64,000 bases of DNA from Cohnella phaseoli (GCF_003386235.1 NZ_QRDZ01000007.1:186001-250000), one strand, 5' to 3'; shown: positions 35,047-47,860, numbered from the stretch's first letter. Notes: generated by a model from the sequence alone, not told the origin. Numbers and translations are program-made.

Positions 35047-36146
35047 CAGCAGTCAACCTCCCCCAGCACGATATCGATGCCGCCGAGAATCGTAACGAGG
35101 TTCGTCATGCTTTCGCCGACGAGCAGCTTCGGCAGAATCTGCAAATTGACGAACGAAGGTCTGCGGAACTTCAGCCGATACGGCTCCGCCTTGCCCTTGG
35201 ACACGATGTGGCAGCCGATCTCTCCGCGCGGCGATTCGATGCGGACGTAAATCTCTCCGGCGGGGGGACGGATGGCCCGAGGCACCTTGCCCATCGTATC
35301 GCCTTCTCCCGGAAACTGCTCCAGCGCCTGCTCGAGAATGCGCAAGCTCTGTTCAATCTCCGCAATGCGAATCAAGTAACGATCGTAGCAGTCCCCGTTC
35401 TTGCCTACCGGGACATCGAACTTGAACCGATCGTACAAGCTGTACGGCTCCGCTTTGCGCAGGTCCCACTGCACGCCCGTACACCTCAAGTTCGCCCCCG
35501 ACAAACCGTAGCTGATCGCCGTCTCCGCGTCGTATTGACCGATTCCTTTTACCCGCGACAGAAAGATTTCGTTGCCGCTAACGAGATTGTGATACTCGTC
35601 AAGCCGAAAGTACATATCCTTGACGAACGTCTTCACTCGATCGATCCAGCCCTCGGGCGCGTCCCACTTCACGCCTCCGACCCGCATGTAATTGTACGTC
35701 AGCCGCGCTCCGCACAATTCATTGAACAGCCCCAGTACGCGTTCCCGGTCGCTGAAGGCGTACAGGAACGGACTAAGGGCTCCGATGTCCAGCAAATAAG
35801 TACCCCACCAGACCAAATGACTGGCGACTCGCTGCAGCTCCATCACGATCAGACGCATAAACTCCGCTCGCTCCGGAATTTCCAGCCCCATCATTTTCTC
35901 CACCGCATGACAGAGAACATAATTGTTCGTCATTGCGGATACATAGTCCATTCGATCCGTGTAAGGAACGATCTGCGTAAAATTCAAATCTTCCGCCAGC
36001 TTCTCCGTACCGCGATGCAAATAACCCATGACCGGAGTCGCTTCCGTGATGATTTCCCCATCCAGCTTAACAATGATCCGAAACACGCCGTGCGTGCTCG
36101 GATGCTGCGGGCCTACGTTCAACAGCAGCTCTTCAGTACGAATCAC
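35046..36146 (-). CDS. nuoD: NADH-quinone oxidoreductase subunit D
   Basis: 49-kDa-type subunit lining the quinone site, 366 residues, related to [NiFe]-hydrogenase large subunits without the metal Cys. It starts with GTG after GGAGGTG. Signature: LNVGPQHPSTHGVFRIIVKLDGE, GYLHRGTEKLAE with the quinone-site His, and the C-terminal ESPRGEIGCHIVSKGKAEPYRLKFR. It is a separate gene from nuoC here. Confidence 0.96.
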   Translation of the reverse strand: MIRTEELLLNVGPQHPSTHGVFRIIVKLDGEIITEATPVMGYLHRGTEKLAEDLNFTQIVPYTDRMDYVSAMTNNYVLCHAVEKMMGLEIPERAEFMRLIVMELQRVASHLVWWGTYLLDIGALSPFLYAFSDRERVLGLFNELCGARLTYNYMRVGGVKWDAPEGWIDRVKTFVKDMYFRLDEYHNLVSGNEIFLSRVKGIGQYDAETAISYGLSGANLRCTGVQWDLRKAEPYSLYDRFKFDVPVGKNGDCYDRYLIRIAEIEQSLRILEQALEQFPGEGDTMGKVPRAIRPPAGEIYVRIESPRGEIGCHIVSKGKAEPYRLKFRRPSFVNLQILPKLLVGESMTNLVTILGGIDIVLGEVDC

Positions 36147-36152
36147 GTGATC

Positions 36153-37334
36153 TTACACCTCCGGGTCCAGCGGAACGTAGTCTTTGCGAAGCGGATGGCC
36201 GACCCAATCGTCGGGCATCATGATGCGTCTCAAATCCGGATGTCCGGGAAAATCGACGCCCAGCAAGTCGTAAATTTCTCTCTCGTTCCAGTTCGCCGTC
36301 TCCCAGATCGGAGTGGCGGACGCGACGGACGGATTGTCCCGATCCGTACGTACCTTCACGCAATAACCTTCGCGGGCGTTCATGTTCCACGGGTAGTACA
36401 CGACTTCCATGTGAGTCTCGTAATCTACGCCGGAAACATTGCGCAAATACTTGCAGCCCAACTCCGCGTGATCGCAGAACAGCCTTGCCGCCTGCTCCCA
36501 ACGGTCGTTCTTGATCACGAGCGTCGGCAGGTGATCGTTTGCTTCATTGATATAGGCTTCCTCTACCGCATCCTCCGCGACAAGCTCGCGCAGCATCGCC
36601 GCAACGCGATCAAGACGGGGCTGGCTCGGCGACGGAGGTTTCGGCGGAGGCGCATCGCCTCCCGGGCTCCCGTCTCCGCCTGCAGCCGTCGCTGGCGCGC
36701 CTCCTTGCGCAGCCGCTTGGGCCGCTGCAGCCTTGGCCGCCTCGCGAGCCTCCAGCGCAGCTTTACGCCGCGCCGCCTTCTCCTCATCCGTCTCCTTGCG
36801 ACGTTCCGGAGCCGGCGCGGACGCATCGCTTTCGCCTGCCGCTGGAGCGGCCGAGGCCGGTGCCGCTGGCGTCGCCTGCGTATCCCCTGCGACGGGCTGC
36901 GCACTTGCGGCTCCCGCAGATGCGCCTCCTTTCGCCGCTTCGGCGGCCGCCAGTGCCGCTGCTACCTTGGCCGCTTCGCGAGCCTCAAGCGTCGCTTTAC
37001 GGCGGGCCGCCTTCTCTTCGTCCGTCTCCTTGCGACGTTCCGGAGCCGGCGCTGGCGCAGCGTCCTCGACTGTCGGCGGCGTTGCCGCTGCCGGGGCCTC
37101 TGCCGACTGTGCTTCAGGCTTCGCCGCTACATCCTCGGCTTCCGTCTGCGCGCTATCCGCCACTGGCTCCGCTGCTGCTTGCTCCTGTTGCTTTTCCTCG
37201 TTCGCCTGCTCCTTTGCCGCGTCCGCCTCTTGTTGGTCCGCGGCTTCCGCAGCAGCAGCCTCTGCCGGCGCCTGCGCTTCCGGAGATTTATTTTCTATCG
37301 TATTATCGTCGTCCCGTTTGTTCTCTTCGCTCAT
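36153..37334 (-). CDS. nuoC: NADH-quinone oxidoreductase subunit C with long Ala/Glu-rich N-terminal extension
   Basis: The 30-kDa-type complex I domain occupies only residues about 240-393 ([28 protein letters not shown] start, [43 protein letters not shown] end). In front lie some 240 residues of low-complexity Ala/Glu/Lys/Pro sequence with an internal duplication: [19 protein letters not shown] occurs near residues 96 and 174, 78 residues apart, and the repeat is also clear in the DNA (36731-36820 and 36965-37055). Canonical NuoC is about 150-220 residues. The charged helical part could be a flexible tether or coiled coil. Start ATG with AGGTGA. Confidence 0.93.
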   Translation of the reverse strand: MSEENKRDDDNTIENKSPEAQAPAEAAAAEAADQQEADAAKEQANEEKQQEQAAAEPVADSAQTEAEDVAAKPEAQSAEAPAAATPPTVEDAAPAPAPERRKETDEEKAARRKATLEAREAAKVAAALAAAEAAKGGASAGAASAQPVAGDTQATPAAPASAAPAAGESDASAPAPERRKETDEEKAARRKAALEAREAAKAAAAQAAAQGGAPATAAGGDGSPGGDAPPPKPPSPSQPRLDRVAAMLRELVAEDAVEEAYINEANDHLPTLVIKNDRWEQAARLFCDHAELGCKYLRNVSGVDYETHMEVVYYPWNMNAREGYCVKVRTDRDNPSVASATPIWETANWNEREIYDLLGVDFPGHPDLRRIMMPDDWVGHPLRKDYVPLDPEV

Positions 37335-37849
37335 CGGCTAGTCACCTGCTTCCCGGTTTTTGCCTCGTAGCGAATTTTCGCCTGCAGTTTATTGATTCCA
37401 TAGATTAGAGCGGCAGGGTTCGGCGGACAGCCTGGTATGTATACATCTACGGGAACGATCTGGTCGACTCCCTTCACGACGGAGTAGGACTTGACGTACG
37501 GGCCACCAGCCGTTGCGCAGGAACCCATCGCGATGACCCACTTCGGCTCGGGCATCTGGTCGTACAGACGCTTGAGCAGCGGCGCCATCTTCTTGGTCAC
37601 CGTTCCCGATACGATCATCACGTCAGCCTGACGAGGCGATGTCCGAAACATAACCCCGAAACGGTCCAAATCGTAATGGGCCCCGCCCGCAGCCATCATT
37701 TCGATCGCGCAGCATGCCAAACCGAAGGTCAGCGGCCATAGCGAATTGCTTCGCGCCCACCCCTTCAATTGTTCAATGGTGCCAAAGAAAACGTTACGCT
37801 CCACTTCCTTCCGGTCCTCCGGAGATACGTTCGCTAAATCGAGTTCCAT
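37331..37849 (-). CDS. nuoB: NADH-quinone oxidoreductase subunit B
   Basis: Holds cluster N2, the last iron-sulfur centre before quinone. 172 residues from the ATG at 37849, which follows AAGGTG; an ATG seven codons earlier lacks an SD. The cluster Cys residues are visible in [20 protein letters not shown] and [11 protein letters not shown]. It overlaps the end of nuoA by about 16 bases and touches nuoC. Confidence 0.96.
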   Translation of the reverse strand: MELDLANVSPEDRKEVERNVFFGTIEQLKGWARSNSLWPLTFGLACCAIEMMAAGGAHYDLDRFGVMFRTSPRQADVMIVSGTVTKKMAPLLKRLYDQMPEPKWVIAMGSCATAGGPYVKSYSVVKGVDQIVPVDVYIPGCPPNPAALIYGINKLQAKIRYEAKTGKQVTSR

Positions 37850-38205
37850 TTGAACACCTTCTTTCTCCATGCATACACCAGACCAACGAGCAGCAAGCCC
37901 GCAAAAATCAGCATCTCAATTAATGCAAATAGACCAAGCTGATTGTAAGCTACGGCCCAAGGGTACAGAAATACGGTTTCGACATCGAATACGACAAACA
38001 TAAGCGCGTACAAGTAGTACCTGACGTTAAAGCGGATCTGGCTGTCTCCAACCGGCTCGTTGCCGCTCTCGTAAGTGGTCATTTTCTCTTCGGTAGGTTT
38101 TTTGGGCCTAAGAATTGAACCGAGCCACAGCACGAAAATCGGAAAAGCGATACCTAGTACCAAGAAGACCGTAACAATGACGTATGAATTGATATAATTC
38201 TCCAC
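37834..38205 (-). CDS. nuoA: NADH-quinone oxidoreductase subunit A
   Basis: Three-helix membrane subunit, 123 residues, first gene of the operon. The GTG at 38205 follows GGAGG at 7 bases and gives [21 protein letters not shown], the normal family N-terminus; the open frame runs 51 codons further up without an SD. Conserved parts: [32 protein letters not shown], with the quinone-region loop and conserved acidic helix. Confidence 0.95.
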   Translation of the reverse strand: MENYINSYVIVTVFLVLGIAFPIFVLWLGSILRPKKPTEEKMTTYESGNEPVGDSQIRFNVRYYLYALMFVVFDVETVFLYPWAVAYNQLGLFALIEMLIFAGLLLVGLVYAWRKKVFKWNSI

Positions 38206-38241
38206 TGCAACGCCTCCGCAAACAGGTGAATTTACCCCATA

Positions 38242-38270
38242 ATTATAGCAAATGCTCCCAATCAAGTCCA
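38242..38270 (-). promoter_or_regulatory. Sigma-A promoter of the nuo operon
   Basis: TGGACT (38265-38270), 17-base spacer, TATAAT (38242-38247), with an extended -10 TGC. It leaves a leader of about 30 bases before the nuoA GTG. Confidence 0.7.
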
Positions 38271-38395
38271 TGAAAAAAGCGTTTTCAATGGAAGTTGTCC
38301 AATCTTGTCGAAAGGTAGAGGAGGAAAATATTGGGGTATTGAGCACTCCCTTATACATATATATGCTGCTTTGTCCCCGCTAGTCCAGAGCGCGC

Positions 38396-38430
38396 AAGGA
38401 ACCGCCGAGCTTATGCTCCGGCGGTTCCTT
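38396..38430 (-). terminator. Hairpin between dps and nuoA
   Basis: A perfect 12-base inverted repeat (AAGGAACCGCCG / CGGCGGTTCCTT) with an 11-base loop, 16 bases after the dps stop. No T run follows on the minus strand, so efficiency is uncertain. Confidence 0.55.
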
Positions 38431-38445
38431 CGATCCCTATCTGTC

Positions 38446-38886
38446 TTATGCCAGCGTCGCTTTCAGCATCCAAACCTGCTTTTGCAGCTCTTCCACCTGG
38501 CCGATCAGCATATCCGAAGTTGCGGTGTCTTCCGCTTCTTCAGCCGAGGAAGCGGCCGCTTTCAGCCCTTCAATCAGCTCCTTCAGATCCTCGATCGTGG
38601 CCGACAGCATGTCATTCTCCGTCTTGGCTTTATCCGCTTCCTTTATCGTCGCCTGCGCAAGAAATTCCTTCATCGTCGATACCGGTTTGCCCTCGATTGA
38701 GAGAATCCGTTCCGCAAGATCGTCCAGCTTCAGAGCCGCCATGTCGTACAGCTCTTCGAATTTCGCATGCAGCACGGGGAAATGCGGCCCTTTCACATAC
38801 CAATGATAATGGTGAAGCTTAAAATATAGCACCGACCAATTGGACAACTGTACGTTCAACTTATCCGTCAACGAATTCGAATTCAT
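38446..38886 (-). CDS. dps: Dps/ferritin-like DNA-protection protein
   Basis: Dodecameric ferritin-like protein that oxidises and stores iron and protects DNA from peroxide. 146 residues from the ATG at 38886 (AAGGAG at 8 bases). The intersubunit ferroxidase motif is intact: His28, His40 and Glu44 in HWYVKGPHFPVLHAKFEEL. It is monocistronic, between the nuo operon and atpC, with its own hairpin. Bacillales Dps genes are often PerR- or sigma-B-regulated; no operator was identified here. Confidence 0.92.
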   Translation of the reverse strand: MNSNSLTDKLNVQLSNWSVLYFKLHHYHWYVKGPHFPVLHAKFEELYDMAALKLDDLAERILSIEGKPVSTMKEFLAQATIKEADKAKTENDMLSATIEDLKELIEGLKAAASSAEEAEDTATSDMLIGQVEELQKQVWMLKATLA

Positions 38887-39058
38887 CTGAGCCACTCCTT
38901 AAACTTTTTGTCTATCTCTAATGTACCCCTTCTCGTCGAAATGAATCAGTGACACCCGTCACTTCTGACTCCTATTCATCCTCGCTTGCCGACATAGTTC
39001 CCCTTCTGAGCAAAAGGGATACCGGCGAATAAACGCATACGAGACAGCGATCACACGT

Positions 39059-39106
39059 AAAAAAACCGCCCAACGGGAGATCGTGTTCGATCTTCCGCCA
39101 GGCGGT
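39059..39106 (-). terminator. Terminator of the atp operon
   Basis: ACCGCC / GGCGGT outer stem with inner complementarity (AGATCG..CGATCT), followed by TTTTTTTACG on the minus strand, 12 bases after the atpC stop. Confidence 0.92.
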
Positions 39107-39118
39107 CGATAAAGCCGT

Positions 39119-39541
39119 TTATTGGTTCCGATGCTGCTGTTCCCGCTCGTGGACCGTTTCCAGCCGCAAGATGGCGCGCTGCAGCGCCAGTTCAGCGCGA
39201 GCCGCGCTGATGTCCGCTTGCTTCTGCGCGAGACGGCGCTCAGCCCGTTCCTTCGCAAGACGCGCGCGGGAAACGTCGATGTCCGACTCCAGCTCGGCAG
39301 CTTCGGCCAGAATAACGACTTTGTCCTTTCGCACTTCCATAAAACCGCCGTGAACGGCAATGAATTCGTTCGTATTGCCGATCTTGGCTTTAACCGGAGC
39401 CACTTTCAGCGGCGTAACCAGAGGAATATGGTTGGGCAGAATGCCGAGCTCGCCGGCCACGCCTTTAACGACGACCATATTCACGTCTTTCTCGTAAACC
39501 TTGTGCTCCGGAGTGACGATCTCCAACCGTAAGGTACTCAT
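39119..39541 (-). CDS. atpC: ATP synthase epsilon subunit
   Basis: Central-stalk subunit of F1, 140 residues: N-terminal beta sandwich ([40 protein letters not shown]) and C-terminal two-helix inhibitory hairpin ([20 protein letters not shown]...). Last gene of the operon; start after GGAGGG. Confidence 0.97.
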   Translation of the reverse strand: MSTLRLEIVTPEHKVYEKDVNMVVVKGVAGELGILPNHIPLVTPLKVAPVKAKIGNTNEFIAVHGGFMEVRKDKVVILAEAAELESDIDVSRARLAKERAERRLAQKQADISAARAELALQRAILRLETVHEREQQHRNQ

Positions 39542-39568
39542 ATCGATCCCTCCAAACCAGCCGCCGGA

Positions 39569-41074
<1,506 letters not shown>

Positions 41075-41083
41075 TCACAATTG

Positions 41084-41947
41084 TTATTGCTGTGCGTTCG
41101 CTCCCGCGACGATCTCCGAGATTTCCTGAGTAATTGCCGCTTGACGAGCACGGTTGTAATGCAGCGTCAAATCGGCGATCATCTTCGTCGCATTCTTCGT
41201 CGCATTGCCCATTGCCGTCATACGCGCTCCGAACTCGCTCGCTTTGCCCTCCAGCACTGCGCTGAACACGAGCGTCTCTGCGTATTTAGGCAAAAGCACG
41301 TTAAGCACCTCTTCGGCGGACGGCTCGTATTCGTATTCGGCTTTGTCGGCTCCCGCGGCGATATCGCCAAGCGGAAGCAAGCGTTTAAGCGTCGGAATTT
41401 GGGTGACCGCGTTCCTGAATTCGTTGTAAGCCAAGTGAAGCTCGTCGTACTTGCCTTCTTCGAAGCCTTGAACCGCTTTGGCCGCAACCTCTTTAATGTC
41501 CGAGAACTTAGGAGAATCAGACAGTCCGGTCACTTCCTCGACGATCGGAATACCGCGTCGCTGGAAGAAGTCGCGCCCTTTACGGCCGATCACGAATACG
41601 GCGTACTCGTCCTTCGAGTTATGCTTCTCTTTAATCGTCAACAGCACTTTACGCAAAATGTTGGCGTTGTATCCTCCGGCAAGACCGCGATCCGAGGTAA
41701 TCACCAGATAGGCCGTTCTCTTGATCGGACGGCTCTGGAGCATCGGATGCTTGCTGCCTCCCGAAGCGGATGCAATGCTGGATACGACTTCCTTCAGCTT
41801 GTCCGTATAGGGTCGAGCGGAGACGGCTGCTTCCTGGGCTCTTCTCAGCCGCGAAGCGGCGACCATCTCCATCGCTTTCGTAATCTGCTTCGTATTCTGC
41901 TTACTCTTGATCGAGCGCTTGATCTCGCGCATCCCTTTAGCCAATCG
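41084..41947 (-). CDS. atpG: ATP synthase gamma subunit
   Basis: Rotor shaft of F1, 287 residues. TTG start at 41947 with AAGGTGG at 8 bases gives MAKGMREIKRSIKSKQNTKQITKAMEMVAAS, the standard N-terminus. The C-terminal helix RMTAMGNATKNATKMIADLTLHYNRARQAAITQEISEIVAGANA is intact. Confidence 0.96.
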   Translation of the reverse strand, partial: RLAKGMREIKRSIKSKQNTKQITKAMEMVAASRLRRAQEAAVSARPYTDKLKEVVSSIASASGGSKHPMLQSRPIKRTAYLVITSDRGLAGGYNANILRKVLLTIKEKHNSKDEYAVFVIGRKGRDFFQRRGIPIVEEVTGLSDSPKFSDIKEVAAKAVQGFEEGKYDELHLAYNEFRNAVTQIPTLKRLLPLGDIAAGADKAEYEYEPSAEEVLNVLLPKYAETLVFSAVLEGKASEFGARMTAMGNATKNATKMIADLTLHYNRARQAAITQEISEIVAGANAQQ

Positions 41948-42033
41948 TTTCACCACCTTATTGCCAGGCTTGCCGACGGCAAACCCGGCTCAAGCTTATT
42001 GTTGCGACTCGAGTTCCATGTTCCGAATCTATC

Positions 42034-43584
<1,551 letters not shown>

Positions 43585-43594
43585 TTATTATTCG

Positions 43595-44143
43595 TTAGAT
43601 CGCCGCGGTCTGCAGCGTTTTGTCCAGACGTTCGAGTTTGCCCTTCAGGCTGCCGTCGTACAGCGTGTCGCCGATGCGAACGGTCAGGCCTCCGAGCAGT
43701 TCGGGGTTTACGGAATTCGTAACCCGTATGGTCTTGCCTAGCAGAGCGCCGAATTTCTCCGCGAGATTCGACTTCTCCTGTTCGCTAAGCGGAGCAGGCG
43801 AGGTCACGTGAGCATCCGCGCGGCCGAGAGCTTCGCCCGCCACTTGCAAATAAGCGTCCAATACGCCGGCCAATTCGCCTTCGCGTCCGCGCTCGATCAG
43901 CAAGCCGACGGCGTTCAGGACGATCGGCGACACATCCGCGCCGAACGCTTGAAACAGCGTCTTTTTTTTCGTGTCCAACGTAATGTTGGGCGCCACGAGG
44001 AATGCGCGAAGATCGGCATTTCCTGCAACGACGTCTACGATCAGCTTAAGCTGGCTCTCGGTTTCCGCGACGAGCCCTTTGTCGTTGGCCGCTTGGAATA
44101 GCGCCTTCGCATAGCGCTTGGCGACTACCGAAGCGCGGCTCAT
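43595..44143 (-). CDS. atpH: ATP synthase delta subunit
   Basis: Peripheral-stalk connector of F1 to subunit b, 182 residues. N-terminal helical domain (VAKRYAKALFQAANDKGLV) and C-terminal ELLGGLTVRIGDTLYDGSLKGKLERL are typical of the family. Start overlaps the atpF stop (ATGA). Confidence 0.96.
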   Translation of the reverse strand: MSRASVVAKRYAKALFQAANDKGLVAETESQLKLIVDVVAGNADLRAFLVAPNITLDTKKKTLFQAFGADVSPIVLNAVGLLIERGREGELAGVLDAYLQVAGEALGRADAHVTSPAPLSEQEKSNLAEKFGALLGKTIRVTNSVNPELLGGLTVRIGDTLYDGSLKGKLERLDKTLQTAAI

Positions 44144-44631
44144 GATTTATTCCCTACATTCTGCAGGTATTGATCGACAAGCTCCTTCTGGGACTGCTCG
44201 TCGACTTGTTTCTCGATAATCTTGGAAGCGATCAGGACGGACAGGCCGCTGACTTGCGCTTTAAGCGCGGCAACCGCCTTATTCTTCTCGGCTTCGATCT
44301 CGCGAACCGCCTCTTCCTTGATGCGGTTGGACTCGTCGCGAGCGGCTTGAACGATATCTTCCGCCTGGCGGGAGCTAGTCGTTCTAGCTTGCTCGATAAT
44401 ATCGTGAGCTTCTTTGCGCGCTTGCTGAAGCGCTTGCTTCTGCTCCTCGATGAATTGATCCGCTTCCGCGCGATTTTTTTCCGCGCTGTTCATTTGCTCG
44501 AGAACCATCTGGCGACGTTTCTCCATGATGCTGAACAACGGTTTGAACGCATACCGCTGCAGTAGTAAGAACAAAATTAGAAACGCAACTAATTGAACAA
44601 AAAAGTTGGACCAAACAATGTTTTCCAACAC
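44140..44631 (-). CDS. atpF: ATP synthase b subunit
   Basis: Peripheral stalk, 163 residues: one N-terminal membrane helix (WSNFFVQLVAFLILFLLLQRYAF) and a long charged coiled coil to the end. GTG start with AAAGGAGTG at 9-10 bases. Confidence 0.95.
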   Translation of the reverse strand: MLENIVWSNFFVQLVAFLILFLLLQRYAFKPLFSIMEKRRQMVLEQMNSAEKNRAEADQFIEEQKQALQQARKEAHDIIEQARTTSSRQAEDIVQAARDESNRIKEEAVREIEAEKNKAVAALKAQVSGLSVLIASKIIEKQVDEQSQKELVDQYLQNVGNKS

Positions 44632-44732
44632 GGATCTTCACTCCTTTCATACGGCTTTACTTAAGCTGTTTCGTGCTTCGCAAAACGAAGGCGTGGAGGC
44701 ATCGCACTCCCCGCCTTATTCTTGTTACCGTA

Positions 44733-45005
<273 letters not shown>

Positions 45006-45012
45006 CTATGGG

Positions 45013-45774
45013 TTAGTGCTCGTCGTGAATACTTGCCTGACCGATGTACACCATCGTCAACATCGTAAATACGAACGCTTGGATCGCGCCTACGAAAATA
45101 CTGAAACCCTGCCAAACCATGAGCGCCGGAATGCCGACCCAGCCCATCCCGAGGATGATCCCGATCATGACTTCGCCTGCATAAATGTTACCGTAAAGCC
45201 GGAGACCTAGCGTAAGCGGCTTAGCGGCCGTCTCAATCAGGTTGATCGGTAGGAAGAATGGCCACGGCTCAAAATAGTGCTTCAGGTAGTGCTTGCGATT
45301 ATGACGCACGCCTTGGATATGCGACAGCACGATAACCGTAAGAGCCAGAGCCATCGTCATTGCCATGTCCGCCGTCGGCGACTTCCACCATAACCAAGCG
45401 AGATGCTCGTGTTCTCCTTTGACGATCAGCTCTTGGCCGAACACCTTCGGAATTTGATTATCATGCGCCTCGGATACGATCCCGAACGGCAAGCCGAGCA
45501 TGTTGCTCACGAAAATATACATGATAAGCGCAAGCCCAAGCCCGGTGTAGACCCGGCCTCTCTTGAAATCCGTCGCCATGCCGATAATGCTCTGGACAAA
45601 TTCGACGACCCATTCCAAGAAATTCTGTAGCTTTCCTGGGTTTTCCACCGACAGATTACGAACGGCCAGTCGGGCCAGCACGAATACGATAATACTGGAT
45701 AGAACAACCATTAGAATAGCTGCGAGGTCAAATTCGATACCGAAAATCTTAATAATGGGCACTAAATGATCCAT
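45013..45774 (-). CDS. atpB: ATP synthase a subunit
   Basis: Membrane stator with the half-channels, 253 residues. The essential Arg lies in ETAAKPLTLGLRLYGNIYAGEV and the fifth helix is near-complete to the C-terminus. The ATG at 45774 comes one base after the atpI stop, indicating coupling; the SD (AAGGGGTG) is rather distant. Confidence 0.96.
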   Translation of the reverse strand: MDHLVPIIKIFGIEFDLAAILMVVLSSIIVFVLARLAVRNLSVENPGKLQNFLEWVVEFVQSIIGMATDFKRGRVYTGLGLALIMYIFVSNMLGLPFGIVSEAHDNQIPKVFGQELIVKGEHEHLAWLWWKSPTADMAMTMALALTVIVLSHIQGVRHNRKHYLKHYFEPWPFFLPINLIETAAKPLTLGLRLYGNIYAGEVMIGIILGMGWVGIPALMVWQGFSIFVGAIQAFVFTMLTMVYIGQASIHDEH

Positions 45775-45775
45775 G

Positions 45776-46180
45776 TTACTGCTTTTCACCCCTTTCATTT
45801 GAGGGATGTCCATTGCGTCTGCGGATGGACGATAATCCCAATACGAGTGTTGCCATCGGAGTCACAATTAATCCAGCCACCGTAGCAGCCGGGTCGTACC
45901 CCAACGTTCTGACGGAAATGACCGCGGCCAGCAATGCGATCGCCGCCCTGGACAGGAAGCCGAAGCCCCGTCCCCTGCGTCCTCCGACAGCCAAATCGGC
46001 AATGCGGATTACCTTCCATGCGAGCTGCCAAGTAAAAAGGATGCTGCCGACCGCGCCGATCAAGAAACCTCCGAAGTAGATTCCCCACTCGGGCCAGATC
46101 GCCCAGCCTAAGCAACCCAAGAACAAAAAGAAGAATGTGATGCGGCTAATCTTGCGCATAATTACCGAAATATCGTCCAT
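45776..46180 (-). CDS. atpI: ATP synthase subunit I
   Basis: 134-residue membrane protein, about four hydrophobic helices (ITFFFLFLGCLGWAI, YFGGFLIGAVGSILFTWQLAW, AAIALLAAVISV, TVAGLIVTPMATLVLGL). Position directly before atpB and topology match AtpI, known to assist c-ring assembly. The start overlaps the atpZ stop (TAATG). Confidence 0.85.
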   Translation of the reverse strand: MDDISVIMRKISRITFFFLFLGCLGWAIWPEWGIYFGGFLIGAVGSILFTWQLAWKVIRIADLAVGGRRGRGFGFLSRAAIALLAAVISVRTLGYDPAATVAGLIVTPMATLVLGLSSIRRRNGHPSNERGEKQ

Positions 46181-46422
46181 TATGACCCCCTGCCTCCCGC
46201 ATATTTGCGGATAAGGCCGATTGCCGAGCCGATTCCGGCGACGAGACCGACGATTAGACCGACGATGTACCCGCTGTCGGTGCCGTTTCTCTCATCATAT
46301 GCGCTGCCAAGCCACCAACCGAGACCGACCAGAACGGCAAGCTCCACACCGATGGCCGTCACGAGTCCGGCCGCCCGCCAAGGGTTTTCGTCCTGCGGAG
46401 GGATCTTCGGGGAATTCGCCAT
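46180..46422 (-). CDS. atpZ: AtpZ-like ATP synthase accessory protein
   Basis: 80-residue protein with two membrane helices (AAGLVTAIGVELAVLVGLGWWLG and SGYIVGLIVGLVAGIGSAIGLI) joined by a short acidic loop, the AtpZ pattern. AtpZ works with AtpI, reported as a small calcium/magnesium-related pair in Bacillus. ATG at 46422 after GAGGAG; first gene of the operon, about 80 bases from the promoter. Confidence 0.85.
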   Translation of the reverse strand: MANSPKIPPQDENPWRAAGLVTAIGVELAVLVGLGWWLGSAYDERNGTDSGYIVGLIVGLVAGIGSAIGLIRKYAGGRGS

Positions 46423-46500
46423 CTTTCGTCGCTCCTCGCTGTTTCCTCGGGGGATTGAAACCAATCGAAGTAAGCCCTTTCCACCCAAGTTCCACGTTAT

Positions 46501-46530
46501 ATTGTAGCTTTGCTTCGCGCGGTTTGTCAA
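46501..46530 (-). promoter_or_regulatory. Sigma-A promoter of the atp operon
   Basis: A perfect TTGACA (46525-46530), an 18-base spacer and TACAAT (46501-46506). The gap to atpZ gives a leader of about 70 bases. Confidence 0.8.
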
Positions 46531-46673
46531 TCGAGCGAAATTCAAATTTTATGTGAACACGACAGATGAAAACCGCGTAATATCAAGACTTTCCGGTCTC
46601 GCAAACCATACAGTCCAACTGTACGCTGTACGGCTCGCAAGGCTTTCCGGCTGTTGCCGTCTGCTCGGCCTTC

Positions 46674-47816
46674 TTACCGGCCGAAAGACTCCGGACGTTC
46701 CGTCCCTCGAAAATGGTGTAAAATTCCTTCGACAATTCTCCGCGAGGCCTGACCGTCGCCGTAAGGATTCGACGCTTCGCTCATCCGCTTGTACAAAGCC
46801 GCATCGGTCAGCAGCGCCCTCGTCCGCTCGTAAACGTTCTTTTCGTCCGTCCCGACAAGCTCCAGCGTGCCTGCCTCGATGCCTTCCGGACGTTCCGTCG
46901 TATCCCGCAGCACCAGCGTCGGCACTCCGAACGAAGGAGCTTCTTCCTGAATACCGCCCGAATCGGTCAAAATGAGGTGGGTATGCGCATAGAAATTGTT
47001 CATCCCTACCACGTCCAGCGGCTCGATCAATCTGATCCGGGGGTGCTCACCCAAAATTTCGCGGGCCGGTTCGAGAACGGCCGGGTTCGGGTGAACCGGG
47101 TAGACGATCGCGACGTCCTCGAATTCGTCGGCGATTCGCTTCACCGCGCGGAAGATTTGGCGATGTGGCTCTCCGAGCGATTCGCGGCGGTGCGCCGTCA
47201 TCAGAATCATTCTTTTGCCCGCCGCCCACTCCAGATCGGGATGAGCGTAATCCGGCTTCACCGTGTATTGGAATACGTCGGTGGCCGTGTTGCCCGTGAC
47301 ATAGATCGTGTCGGGATTCTTGTTCTCTTTGATCAGATTGCCTGCGGACCACGAAGTCGGGGCAAAATGCAGATCGGCCAGCACGCCGGTAAGCTGCCGG
47401 TTCATCTCTTCCGGATACGGCGACAGCTTGTTCCACGTCCGCAGTCCCGCCTCTACGTGACCGACCTTGATCTGCTGCAGGAACGAGGCGTAGCTGGCCA
47501 GGAAAGTCGTCAGCGTATCGCCGTGTACAAGTACGATGTCCGGCTTCGCTTCCTTCAGCACAGGCTCCAATCCTTGCAGAACGCGAATCGTAACCTCGTT
47601 AAGCGTCTGGCTTGCCTGCATGACATCGAGATCGTAGTTCGGCGTGATTCCGAACACCTCAAGCACCTGATCGAGCATCTGACGGTGCTGTGCGGTGACG
47701 CATACGATGGATTCGATCTGCTCCGGGTGTTTCTGCAATTCCAAAATCAGCGGCGCCATCTTAATCGCTTCCGGCCGCACGCCGAAAATCGTCATGACTT
47801 TGATTTTGTCGCTCAA
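46674..47816 (-). CDS. mnaA: UDP-GlcNAc 2-epimerase (non-hydrolysing)
   Basis: Interconverts UDP-GlcNAc and UDP-ManNAc, the donor needed by TagA. 380 residues. N-terminal KVMTIFGVRPEAIKMAPLILEL, VHGDTLTTF, GHVEAGLRTWNKLSPYPEEMNRQ, MTAHRRESLG and LTDSGGIQEEAPSFGVPTLVLRDTTERPEG cover the active site. Also known as wecB. TTG at 47816 behind AGGAGAGGG is the best start. It lies between upp and the atp promoter. Confidence 0.95.
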   Translation of the reverse strand: MSDKIKVMTIFGVRPEAIKMAPLILELQKHPEQIESIVCVTAQHRQMLDQVLEVFGITPNYDLDVMQASQTLNEVTIRVLQGLEPVLKEAKPDIVLVHGDTLTTFLASYASFLQQIKVGHVEAGLRTWNKLSPYPEEMNRQLTGVLADLHFAPTSWSAGNLIKENKNPDTIYVTGNTATDVFQYTVKPDYAHPDLEWAAGKRMILMTAHRRESLGEPHRQIFRAVKRIADEFEDVAIVYPVHPNPAVLEPAREILGEHPRIRLIEPLDVVGMNNFYAHTHLILTDSGGIQEEAPSFGVPTLVLRDTTERPEGIEAGTLELVGTDEKNVYERTRALLTDAALYKRMSEASNPYGDGQASRRIVEGILHHFRGTERPESFGR

Positions 47817-47860
47817 CTCTTCTCTCCCTCTCCTACAAAACAATGCTTCTCTTGTTTGCC

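Noticed and set aside
35208..37370. A 720-codon open frame on the plus strand across nuoD/nuoC
   Set aside because: Antisense to nuoD and nuoC; Arg/His-rich composition expected from GC-rich shadow frames, no SD and no recognisable domain.
46531..46673. Possible repeat (CTTTCCGG/CTCGCAA twice) after mnaA
   Set aside because: Short, imperfect copies near the mnaA end; not enough to call a repeat or terminator.
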